Assembly: GCF_000173415.1 (NCBI RefSeq)
Contig: NZ_ABXW01000046.1
Location: 184,370-248,369, forward strand
Reading direction: 5' to 3'
Length of the DNA stretch: 64,000 nt
Origin: Providencia alcalifaciens DSM 30120
Lineage (GTDB): Bacteria > Pseudomonadota > Gammaproteobacteria > Enterobacterales > Enterobacteriaceae
The notes beneath the pieces were generated by a model. That model was not told the origin of the DNA. It searched no databases and was given only the letters and a program-made list of their open reading frames with translations. This document shows positions 39,586 through 47,573 of this stretch, one piece after another. How positions within the stretch are numbered: position 1 is the stretch's first letter; the number at the start of each line of letters is the position of its first letter. The position numbers and the translations under genes were made by a program.

Positions 39586-40428
39586 ATGACAATAAAAATT
39601 TCTGTACTGGTTGATAACAACACATTAATTGATAGCTATTTCTGTGGCGAGCCCGCCGTTTGTTATCACATTGAAGTTGATGGTAAGAAAATCCTATTTG
39701 ATACTGGCTATTCAGATGTCTTCATCGATAATGCCAATATCTTAAATATCGACCTTGCTCAAATTACTGATCTTGTTCTTTCCCATGGCCACAATGATCA
39801 TACTTGGGGCATTAACCACCTTATTCAGTATTTAGATCGTCGAAATGTTGAATCACAGCAAACCAAAAAATTAATTTATCATCCAGATGCATTACAACCA
39901 AAAAGTTATCACTCCAAAGTCATTGGTGCGAATACCCCCAAGAATGTTCTAACCGCCTACTTTGACACAATTGAAACTAAAGAAGCTTATTATCTCTCTG
40001 AGAATGTCATTTTTTTAGGTGAAATTCCGAGAGATAACACTTTTGAAGGAAAAGAGCCTGTAGGAAAAACAATTGATGATAACAACAATAGTGTTGACGA
40101 TTATGTTCTCGATGACAGCGCCCTAGCGATAAAAACCTCTGAAGGGTTAATCGTTATTACAGGGTGTTCACACTCAGGGATCTGTAATATTGTCGAACAT
40201 GCAAAGCGAGTGACTAAAATAGATAAAATAGTGACTGTTATCGGCGGTTTTCATTTACAAAAAGCCTCTGATGAATTGCTAAACCAGACTAGCGAATATT
40301 TTAAAAAACAGAATTTATTACATATTCACCCATGTCATTGTACTGATTTGGCGGCTAAAATTCATTTGTCCAGACATGCACCTGTCCAAGAAGTTGGAAC
40401 AGGCATGCAATTGACCTATCCTGCATGA
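39586..40428 (+). CDS. Metallo-beta-lactamase fold hydrolase
   Basis: 280 residues. The metal-binding motif is LSHGHNDH (H67, H69, D71, H72), with the distal GCSHSGI and GGFHL. It belongs to the branch annotated as dihydropterin/DHPS-like MBL proteins, with unknown substrates. Cytoplasmic. AGAGATAAAA precedes the ATG. A perfect terminator follows. Confidence 0.8.
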   Translation: MTIKISVLVDNNTLIDSYFCGEPAVCYHIEVDGKKILFDTGYSDVFIDNANILNIDLAQITDLVLSHGHNDHTWGINHLIQYLDRRNVESQQTKKLIYHPDALQPKSYHSKVIGANTPKNVLTAYFDTIETKEAYYLSENVIFLGEIPRDNTFEGKEPVGKTIDDNNNSVDDYVLDDSALAIKTSEGLIVITGCSHSGICNIVEHAKRVTKIDKIVTVIGGFHLQKASDELLNQTSEYFKKQNLLHIHPCHCTDLAAKIHLSRHAPVQEVGTGMQLTYPA

Positions 40429-40443
40429 TTGAATTTCTACACT

Positions 40444-40469
40444 ATGCCGCTAATTAGCGGCATTTTTTT
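40444..40469 (+). terminator. Terminator of the MBL gene
   Basis: ATGCCGCTAA and TTAGCGGCAT (40444-40463) are exact complements, followed by a run of seven T. Confidence 0.88.
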
Positions 40470-40492
40470 ATTTTGATTGAACCTGTATTCTT

Positions 40493-40882
40493 TTATGTTC
40501 TTGAGCCTAGATCATTATCATGTTTTGAACCTGCAAGCATTCTTGTCAGTTCCTCACAACGAATAATCTTTCCATTCATTAATTGAAAGCAAGCAAATAC
40601 TTCAAATTCACTCGTAGAGCCATCTTTTTTCACCGCTCTAGCAATATGCTGTGTATGAACGCAATTTTTACCTTCCGCAATAGATTTTATTTCAATAGAG
40701 ATATTTTCTGTCGCTTCCTTTAACGCTCTCATATGGGCATAAAACAGAGTAAAGTCAATTTGCTTCCCATCAACGACTTGTACATAATCCGATGAAAAAT
40801 ATTGTTTTATGACCTCTAAATCCCCCAGCTTTTCACCCAAAACTGAGTTTAATGCTCGTTCTACAAATGCTATTTTGTCCAT
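40493..40882 (-). CDS. NTF2-like (SnoaL-type) protein
   Basis: 129 residues, a single cone-shaped NTF2-like domain: helix start, YFSSDYVQVVDGKQIDF, then alternating strands (IARAVKKDGS, FEVFACFQLMNGKIIRCEELTR). Such proteins may be isomerases or small ligand binders; no active site can be named. Single gene. Confidence 0.7.
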   Translation of the reverse strand: MDKIAFVERALNSVLGEKLGDLEVIKQYFSSDYVQVVDGKQIDFTLFYAHMRALKEATENISIEIKSIAEGKNCVHTQHIARAVKKDGSTSEFEVFACFQLMNGKIIRCEELTRMLAGSKHDNDLGSRT

Positions 40883-41096
40883 GATTAGCCTTTGGTAAGA
40901 TATTTTTCTTCATTTATTGACACTATATTCGGGTCGTTCCTCCCGTTTTCAACCATCTAAACACTATTAACTAATAATTCTTCTCACTTACCTTTCACAA
41001 GCTAACTCAGCTAATTTCTATTACTACAATAAATCTGTTGAAGCTCATAAACAGAAGGGATAGAACATAGAAAACTTAATTATTTTATTGAATTAT

Positions 41097-41392
41097 ATGA
41101 AATTACTTAAATTTATTTGGCAGTTCTTTGGTCTTTATTAACCTCTGTTGTTCAATTAACACACTGCCTGATCCTGTTTCTGGTTATTACACAGATCATC
41201 ATTAGTAATTGGATGTCCGTTAGCAAAAATGGTGTTATCCCAACGGAAGGAATTGAGTTCTATTTTACTTGGTTACATATTGCTGTGGGTTTTAGCCTAT
41301 TATTTCTCGCAACCATCCTAATTTATGTTTGTTTCTCAAATCGAGGATTACACTATTTTTATTCCTTCTTACAGGGGAATTTTTCACAATAA
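41097..41392 (+). pseudogene. Cytochrome b561-like remnant
   Basis: An ATG at 41097 begins MKLLKFIWQFFG and soon stops; another frame, from about 41123, continues as a membrane protein with two helices (LTHCLILFLVITQIIISNW and LHIAVGFSLLFLATILIYV), ending RGLHYFYSFLQGNFSQ. The parts together look like the first half of a cytochrome b/b561-domain protein with a frameshift near 41120 and loss of the second half. It could still be a small membrane protein starting at TTG 41117. Confidence 0.5.
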
Positions 41393-41606
41393 AAATCAGC
41401 ATAATCTTTTAATAAAACAGAATTAGCTGCTAAAATTAATGTAAAGTTTTGAAAATATGCATTTTTCAATAGGTAGTTCTAGTTAATAAAAAAATGATTT
41501 ATTGAGAGTTTTCTTACTGTTAGGTTGAAATATACAGATAATGCTGATTTACATAAATTTAAACTCTACCTATACTCACAACTCAAATCTTCGTTAAGGA
41601 ATAAAC

Positions 41607-41987
41607 ATGAATTGGTATTTAGAAGTCATCAAAAATAACTATGCTAATTTCGAAGGACGCGCTAGACGTCAAGAATATTGGATGTTCACTTTAATCAATA
41701 CCATTATTATTATGGTGTTATACTCATTAATGTTTTCATCTATTGATTACACGACGGGTGAAGTAGGTGGTTTAGGAATTATTGTAGGAATTTTACTGGG
41801 AATTTATGCGCTAGCCACTATCGTTCCATCTATTGCTGTTTCTGTACGCCGTTTGCATGACACTGAAAAATCAGGCTGGTGGTATCTGATAGCTTTCATT
41901 CCTTTTGGTGGAATTGTATTACTCGTTTTTATGTGCTTAGACGGTACTAAAGGCGATAACCGTTTTGGTCCAGATCCAAAAGCATAA
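41607..41987 (+). CDS. DUF805 membrane protein (YhaH type)
   Basis: 126 residues, three to four helices. FEGRARRQEYWMF near the N-terminus, SIAVSVRRLHDTEKSGWWYL and the C-terminal DGTKGDNRFGPDP are full DUF805 signatures. Inner membrane, function unknown. AAGGAATAAAC precedes the ATG. Confidence 0.88.
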   Translation: MNWYLEVIKNNYANFEGRARRQEYWMFTLINTIIIMVLYSLMFSSIDYTTGEVGGLGIIVGILLGIYALATIVPSIAVSVRRLHDTEKSGWWYLIAFIPFGGIVLLVFMCLDGTKGDNRFGPDPKA

Positions 41988-41993
41988 TATCAC

Positions 41994-42017
41994 CGCCCCT
42001 TATAAATTTAAGGGGCG
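41994..42017 (+). terminator. Terminator after the DUF805 gene
   Basis: CGCCCCTTA (41994-42002) pairs perfectly with TAAGGGGCG (42009-42017); a short T stretch follows. Confidence 0.7.
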
Positions 42018-42073
42018 ATTTCCCCACACATTAAGATTTTCTTTGTTCTATCCATTTTTCTCGTCGATTCCAA

Positions 42074-42832
42074 CTAGTAAAATACTGCTTCCGTTGTGCT
42101 TCTTTTCGGTAACTTAATCATTTTTCCATTAGATACTACCGTAAGTATAAAATTGCACCTATGGGCAATGTTTTGCTTGTCATAATCACACTTGGAGTCA
42201 ACAAATAGAATAGGTAAACCTAATGCTTTTATTTCCATTTGAAGGTCAAATGGCTTTGTAATATCGTTTCCATAGCTAAGAATAGTTTCAGAGAATACAA
42301 CATTATCTTTATAATATTTTATAGTCTCAGGCAGTTTATTCTTATTGTATGTATTTTTACTGTATTGAACTCTCGGCTCAGCATTCATCGAACCTATGAT
42401 GATTCCATCATTGTTATACTGGTATATTAACTTACCATTACTATCAGCTCTTGAAACAATCAAACAATTTGCTGCAACTTCCATTTCGACTGGACCATTA
42501 GCATCTGAGCCCACTAATTTGTTTTTTTCGCGTTTGACTAAAAGCCAGTTATCTAGGCTATTTAAATGTTCATCTTTCTTTTGACTGAAAGAAAAACTAT
42601 CAACACAACCATCACGACCAATATTTAAAGTTGACTGATAATTAATGGTTTCATCATCATTGTAAACCATCGTATTTAACTCTTTAACATTACCTTTAAC
42701 TGGATTAAAATCATAGAGTTGAGCAAAATTAAATACAATTGGATTATACTCATCTTTTTGAAATGCCAGTGACTGGAAAGAGGCAGAAAATAGCGCGAAT
42801 TGAATAATTGAAACTATGCATTTGTTATTCAT
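42074..42832 (-). CDS. YnfC-like exported protein
   Basis: 252 residues from the ATG at 42832, which has GAGG ten bases upstream. The signal peptide ends near SFQSLA-FQ. The mature part follows E. coli lipoprotein YnfC (UPF0257): YDFNPVKGNVKEL, the RDGCVDSF, AANCLIVSRADSNGKLIYQYNNDG and KCDYDK stretches line up. Unlike YnfC there is no lipobox cysteine, so it is probably soluble in the periplasm. Function unknown. Confidence 0.75.
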   Translation of the reverse strand: MNNKCIVSIIQFALFSASFQSLAFQKDEYNPIVFNFAQLYDFNPVKGNVKELNTMVYNDDETINYQSTLNIGRDGCVDSFSFSQKKDEHLNSLDNWLLVKREKNKLVGSDANGPVEMEVAANCLIVSRADSNGKLIYQYNNDGIIIGSMNAEPRVQYSKNTYNKNKLPETIKYYKDNVVFSETILSYGNDITKPFDLQMEIKALGLPILFVDSKCDYDKQNIAHRCNFILTVVSNGKMIKLPKRSTTEAVFY

Positions 42833-43257
42833 ATAATTCTTATACCTCAATATGCTCATTTGCTGTGTTCTGAAGTTTAAAGCTGTTTTTCTGATTTTTG
42901 TTTACATTATTATTTTTACTATAAATATTCTTTATCATCTTAACATTTATCAAACTAACTTCCAGCGTCATTTTCAATCTGACACTAAATCAAAATACGT
43001 ACTTATACGTATATCTTTTCCTTAAAAATTTCGCATTAGGATAATCTTTAGATAATATGAAAATTACGTCTTAATAATTTCACCCATGCAGAATGCCCTA
43101 CCGAAATGAAAGCCTATGCGATAATTTAGCTACAAGTTTTATTCCTAATATTCTTGACATAAAAAGTCAAAACCATCGGAAATTGACTAGCCTTTATAAA
43201 TCTACCTAATAAATGAAATAATAAGGGCTAGAGTGTATAGATTAAGTATTTTTATTA
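42833..43257. other. AT-rich intergenic region, no gene
   Basis: 425 bp upstream of the YnfC-like gene. Apart from that gene's promoter, which must lie here, I see nothing that can be named. TACGTACTTATACGTA near 42996-43011 is a loose repeat of TACGTA words. Confidence 0.4.
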
Positions 43258-43283
43258 TTAAAAAAGGCTGCACACTGGCAGCC
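43258..43283 (-). terminator. Terminator of the AhpD-like gene
   Basis: GGCTGC (43266-43271) and GCAGCC (43278-43283) with the A-run 43260-43265 giving a T-run on the minus strand. Confidence 0.8.
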
Positions 43284-43308
43284 ATCCGAGTTTAAAAACT
43301 AAACATTA

Positions 43309-43758
43309 TTATGGCTTCACACTATAGCGGCTAGCAATGGCAATACGATTAAAAGAACCAATGATAATAGATAACCATTCGATTAATGCTAGCTGCTCCT
43401 CACTCCAATATTCTGCGGCTTTTTCATAAATTTCGGTAGGTATATGCCCAGCATGGATCATATTGACTGATTCAGCCAATAAGAACGCCGCTTTTTCTTT
43501 TTGTGAGAAATAACCAGCTTCTTCCCACACTGTAACCAGTGCGATTTTATCAATACTAACATCACACTTTTGCGCATCTTGAGTATGAAGTCTCACGCAA
43601 AATGCGCATCCGTTAATTTGAGATATTCTCAATTTAAGCAAATGAATAAAACCGACATCTAATCCTAATGATATTGCTTGCTCATCAATATTATTACTAA
43701 TCTCAATCAACTTATTATAGGCATTAGGTGAATTCTTAGATAATGAAACTCTAGTCAT
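43309..43758 (-). CDS. AhpD-like carboxymuconolactone decarboxylase family protein
   Basis: 149 residues, all-helical. The redox motif is complete: C51-A-F-C54 followed by H58 (GCAFCVRLHTQDA). Such stand-alone members are alkylhydroperoxidase-like thiol reductases that may help in peroxide removal. AAC and GAGTG precede the ATG. Single gene. Confidence 0.82.
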   Translation of the reverse strand: MTRVSLSKNSPNAYNKLIEISNNIDEQAISLGLDVGFIHLLKLRISQINGCAFCVRLHTQDAQKCDVSIDKIALVTVWEEAGYFSQKEKAAFLLAESVNMIHAGHIPTEIYEKAAEYWSEEQLALIEWLSIIIGSFNRIAIASRYSVKP

Positions 43759-43869
43759 TATACACTCCGAGTTATATTGTAATTAAATACATATAACCAG
43801 TTTCTATAAAACCCATCTATCATCATTGTGTGGTACATACATTTGGAACAATATGAACACGGATAAAAC

Positions 43870-44005
43870 TCACGCCATGACGGCTTTTACCTAGCGTGTA
43901 AGACTCCTTCCCTGTGTTCATATGAGAGAGCCAGTGGTCACTACGACCAGTGGTTATCTTACCTCAACCGTACTTACAGCACGCGCGAGGAATATGAGGT
44001 AGCAT
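43870..44005 (-). pseudogene. Relic of an HNH endonuclease 5' end
   Basis: Read on the minus strand, this stretch resembles the first 45 codons of the prophage HNH gene at 49910-50263: it starts MLPHIPRACCKYG, then a stop, then aligns through the counterpart of HMNTGWE and GKSRH. Stop codon, substitutions and lack of the catalytic part show a dead fragment. It lies 1.3 kb outside the visible prophage end and so marks an older or once larger phage insertion. Confidence 0.75.
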
Positions 44006-44474
44006 ATATAATAAATCCAATCAGTTACGTTGAGTCTGAATGAAAACTTTCACCACTTACCTGTTTTGGTGATTTAAATTACCATTAATAACAGTTTTAC
44101 AACTAAATTAATCTTGAATATATTTATCCCGCACTGATTACTCAGTGTGTAGATGGAAACTGCTGTGTACAAATGGAAATGTGAGGTTTTGTAACCTTTT
44201 TGCCTTAACCACTGTTGCTGTTAAGGCTTTTTTTATTTTTTTGGAATATTTTAATCCATTAAAAAGCCACACTAAGCAACTTATTGAGGTAGATGTTCGA
44301 TTGAGCTCAGGCTAATTATTTAGTCTGTAGGGAAAAGTCATTCAATTTATTTGGATCCTTTGATTGTCTTTATTCGCTATTATTCTAAATTTCTTCCGCT
44401 AGTATGTATAAATATCAATCAGGGCTAATTAAGATTGATATTCTATTTCAACGCTGGTAATTAGGAGAATTAAC
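44006..44474. other. Intergenic region with an orphan terminator
   Basis: 469 bp, no gene. TCACC...GGTGA (44068-44092) is a small dyad. A strong terminator at 44202-44234 closes about 130 bp that hold no reading frame, so a short RNA could be made here; I see no clear promoter. The last part includes the promoter of ycaC, whose ribosome site is AGGAG. Confidence 0.4.
44202..44234 (+). terminator. Orphan rho-independent terminator
   Basis: GCCTTAAC (44202-44209) and GTTAAGGC (44220-44227), then seven T. No coding gene ends nearby on this strand; the nearest gene upstream is on the other strand. Confidence 0.8.
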
Positions 44475-45092
44475 ATGAGCTTTAAATACAATCGACTCGA
44501 TAAAGATAATGCTGCTGTTTTACTCGTAGATCATCAAGCTGGGCTGCTTTCCCTTGTTCGTGACCAAGATCCTGATAAATTCAAAAACAACGTATTAGCC
44601 TTAGCTGATTCAGCTAAATATTTTAATCTTCCCACCATTCTCACTACTTCATTTGAAAATGGTCCAAACGGACCGCTAGTTCCTGAATTAAAGGAAATGT
44701 TTCCTGATGCGCCCTATATTGCTAGACCGGGTCAAATCAATGCTTGGGATAATGAAGATTTTGTAAAAGCCGTGAAGGCAACTGGAAAAAAACAATTAAT
44801 TATCGCTGGTGTTGTTACTGAAGTTTGCGTGGCCTTTCCTGCACTCTCCGCCTTAGAGGAAGGATATGAAGTGTTTGTTATCACTGATGCTTCTGGCACA
44901 TTTAATCCAATCACTCGAGACGCTGCGTGGGATAGAATGTCCCAAGCAGGGGCTCAGATGATGAGCTGGTTTGGTGCGGCTTGTGAACTTCATAGGGACT
45001 GGAGAAATGATATTGTCGGCTTAGGTACTCTATTCTCTAACCATATACCTGATTATCGGAATTTAATGACCAGTTTTGACTCATTAAAATAA
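44475..45092 (+). CDS. ycaC: Isochorismatase-family hydrolase YcaC
   Basis: 205 residues, cysteine hydrolase of the isochorismatase fold; forms octamers in relatives. The sequence follows E. coli YcaC almost throughout: AVLLVDHQAGLLSLVRD with D19, FENGPNGPLVPELKEMF, and the nucleophile C118 in AGVVTEVCVAFPALSALEEG. The natural substrate is unknown. AGGAG precedes the ATG. Last chromosomal gene before the prophage. Confidence 0.9.
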   Translation: MSFKYNRLDKDNAAVLLVDHQAGLLSLVRDQDPDKFKNNVLALADSAKYFNLPTILTTSFENGPNGPLVPELKEMFPDAPYIARPGQINAWDNEDFVKAVKATGKKQLIIAGVVTEVCVAFPALSALEEGYEVFVITDASGTFNPITRDAAWDRMSQAGAQMMSWFGAACELHRDWRNDIVGLGTLFSNHIPDYRNLMTSFDSLK

Positions 45093-45110
45093 CGCCTATA
45101 TACAATTAAA

Positions 45111-45138
45111 ATGGCGCCATAACATAATGGCGTCATTC
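45111..45138 (+). terminator. Terminator of ycaC
   Basis: AATGGCGCCAT (45111-45121) with ATGGCGTCATT (45128-45138), ten of eleven pairs. Confidence 0.7.
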
Positions 45139-45265
45139 TAAAAATTAGCTCGTAGCACATTCATTATTTTTCATTATCTGCTGTTTTTGTTTCTACTAAA
45201 TCAGGTTTCTCTTTACTAACCTTTAGCTTTTGACATTAATTAAATGGTAAACCCGTAGAGACTAT

Positions 45266-46004
45266 CTAACATGAGTGATTAATTGAGTCATACTCATACT
45301 TACCTTTAATAAATAAAAGTAAACTACACAATGGTAACCTTTCCTTTAATAAGATATTTTGCTTCACCACACCCAATACGTTGAGCAATGCGACCTGCAA
45401 GATAAGATTGCATATCAATGCAGCTTCTTGAAGTAACTCATTAGAAACTCGGATCATTTTAGAAGAGAGCTTTTTAGCCCCTAATGTTGCTGAGCCGAAA
45501 TCAACATCTTCTTCCGTGGTTTGGGTATTTTCACCCAACAGCTCACCTTCTTCCAGCGTACCATCGGATGTCGACCAAATAATGTCTTGACCATTTGAGG
45601 TGTTGAGAACTTGGGCAATACTTGCAATACCGCCATAGGCTTTCATCTGCTCAACGACCTTGTTAAGCATTTGAGTTGGCACCGTGAAGCCCCCTTTTTC
45701 ATCTGGCGCCACACCTTGTGCTCTCGCTTCTTGGTTTAATTCACGTAATGCTTGGCGCTCTTCCGCTGTCAACTCACTCGCACCACAACGTAAAAAGCGA
45801 TCAAATGCCGCATTACGACGCTCAACTTGTGATTTGTCAGAACCATCAGGCGGGTTATTTCTCTGCTCTTGTTCATTTTCATCAACAAATGACTGGTCTA
45901 ATGAGCGAAGCTGCTCTTCACGTTCAATCTGAGCCTCCAAGTTTTCAAGCTCTGTTTTCGCTTTATTCCACTCGGTACGCTGTTCTTCCGAGAATATAGT
46001 TAGG
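45266..46004 (-). pseudogene. Phage major capsid protein (HK97 gp5 type), broken
   Basis: The frame from about 46004 reads FSEEQRTEWNKAKTELENLE (start of the scaffold-like delta region), GGFTVPTQMLNKVVEQM and SSKMIRVSNELLQEA, typical of HK97-type capsid proteins. Two lesions: the real N-terminus is gone, replaced by protease sequence, and near 45416 one base is lost, since the next frame continues naturally as DMQSYLAGRIAQRIG up to YLIKG. After about 45342 the sequence is no longer capsid. No functional shell protein can be made. Confidence 0.85.
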
Positions 46005-46209
46005 ATCATGGTTGAATAATCCGCGCACATCATCATTAAGTACGTCATAAAATGCCCCCGGCTTAATAATTTCTTTAAATCCATACATCAACTCGGAACG
46101 AGAGTCGAAAACAGAGCCCAGCCCAATAATATGGGTTGCTTGATTCTCTTCTCCGGGTTCGGCTCTCACCTCCCCCCATATAGCAGCGAGTTTCTTGATT
46201 ACTGCTCAT
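46000..46209 (-). pseudogene. Phage prohead protease (HK97 gp4 type), broken
   Basis: It starts MSSNQETRCYMGG with the ATG overlapping the portal stop. A run of six G at 46173-46178 puts the rest out of frame: the correct continuation is EVRAEPGEENQATHIIGLGS, then GFKEIIKPGAF and FNHDPNYILGRT in another frame, as in HK97-type proteases. After that it runs straight into capsid sequence, so the catalytic Ser part and the C-terminal half are missing. Confidence 0.8.
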
Positions 46210-47422
46210 CATTATCCCCTTTGGGTTTTTCTGTTTGACTTCCCACAGGCTGAGCAGCGTTAACACTGACTAACATTTCGTCCAGCCCATCAACTGGGTT
46301 AAAAGCACGCACTTCATTTCGACTCATCCATCCATCAGAGATGCCGTAATGATAGAACTCAGCGCGCTGTTTCGCGGTGCCACGCAATAAACCCGCAAGG
46401 TTAAAGCGAACATAAAATCCCGCCTTTCGTTCTTGTCGCGTAAATAAACGTCGGTTTAATTCCTGCTCCCAATTCACCGTCCAAGGCATAATTGAATGCC
46501 GGACAAACTGAATTGCTTGCTCTGAAATATTAGAGAAGGTGGCTTTTTCGAGGTCATTTATCATGTGGGCAGGAACATTAAAGATCCCCGCAATCATTGA
46601 ACGGTTCAATTTCAGCATATCGATTAGCTGAGCGTCGACAGGGGAAACCGTCAGCGCTTTATAATCAAGCTCAGCGGGTAACAACATCGTTTTATTTTCT
46701 TGACTACGTAAAGCCGCCGATGCTTTTTGCCACATTTCCTTTAGCCTGTTCCAGCCGTCTGTTTTTAACTCCCCTTTAACAGAAACAATACCAGCCGGTC
46801 TTGCATTCCCGCCGAAAAATGAACTCGTATACTTCTGTCCGCTCATTCCCATACCGATAGTTTCAGCATGCTGAACAATAGGGCTAATACCCATGCGCTG
46901 GTTATTCCCCAAAGCGCGAATGTGGATCATGTCATCAGGACTAATGGCAAAATTGCCGAGTTCGTTGTAAACACCGTAGGTATAACGGCCGCCTGTATTC
47001 AGTAGGGTTGTTTCCCACGGCATACACGCCTCAAGATTGGTCACTTCCCCTTTACGGTTTCGCACAACCTGTGTGTAGCCATTTCCCCAACCGAGCACAT
47101 GCCGATGTTTCGTTTCTCGCCATTTATAACTAGTTTGCCATTCGTTAGGTTCATCATGAACGAGGTGAAATAAAGGATGGTCACGCGCAGTTTCAACTTT
47201 ATTGCCAGATTTACGCATAACATGTAATGGCATTTGAGCAATAGATGAAGAAAGTACGTAAATACACGCATACACTGCGGCAAGCTTCATCGAGGTTTCA
47301 GGACTAACATGTACGTCAGCAGTGAAAATTCCATCGGTATCAATAGAGTCTGAGGTAATGGGTACCGATGGGTTTTCAATGCTTGTCAGTCCATCACTAC
47401 GAAATAACACGTTAAGAAGCAC
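46199..47422 (-). CDS. Phage portal protein (HK97 family)
   Basis: 407 residues, GTG start with GAGGGGG just before it. Forms the dodecameric ring through which DNA is packed. Typical stretches: AAVYACIYVLSSSIAQMPLHV near the N-terminus, GISPIVQHAETIGMG, and LNRSMIAGIFNVPAHMINDL and ATFSNISEQAIQFV toward the end. It seems intact. It overlaps the small protein gene upstream and the protease start downstream. Confidence 0.9.
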   Translation of the reverse strand: MLLNVLFRSDGLTSIENPSVPITSDSIDTDGIFTADVHVSPETSMKLAAVYACIYVLSSSIAQMPLHVMRKSGNKVETARDHPLFHLVHDEPNEWQTSYKWRETKHRHVLGWGNGYTQVVRNRKGEVTNLEACMPWETTLLNTGGRYTYGVYNELGNFAISPDDMIHIRALGNNQRMGISPIVQHAETIGMGMSGQKYTSSFFGGNARPAGIVSVKGELKTDGWNRLKEMWQKASAALRSQENKTMLLPAELDYKALTVSPVDAQLIDMLKLNRSMIAGIFNVPAHMINDLEKATFSNISEQAIQFVRHSIMPWTVNWEQELNRRLFTRQERKAGFYVRFNLAGLLRGTAKQRAEFYHYGISDGWMSRNEVRAFNPVDGLDEMLVSVNAAQPVGSQTEKPKGDNDEQ

Positions 47423-47573
47423 GTTTCCCCCTCATTGCTGCCACTAATGCATAAACCACCAGCACGGAACCGCCGATCATTAATGTATTGGGGAGCCCAT
47501 AATTTAGATAACAGCCTGCCATCACCGCCCCAAAACCAACTAAGGCAGTGATATCGAGAAATAAATTTTTCAT
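47412..47573 (-). CDS. Small phage membrane protein between terminase and portal
   Basis: 53 residues, starting MKNLFLDITALVGFGAVMAG and ending MRGKRAS. Two hydrophobic segments with a GCYLNYG turn. Its ATG overlaps the terminase stop (ATGA) and its end overlaps the portal start, so it is translationally coupled on both sides, which strongly supports a real gene. A small membrane protein in this slot is common in HK97-like phages; function unknown. Confidence 0.7.
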   Translation of the reverse strand: MKNLFLDITALVGFGAVMAGCYLNYGLPNTLMIGGSVLVVYALVAAMRGKRAS

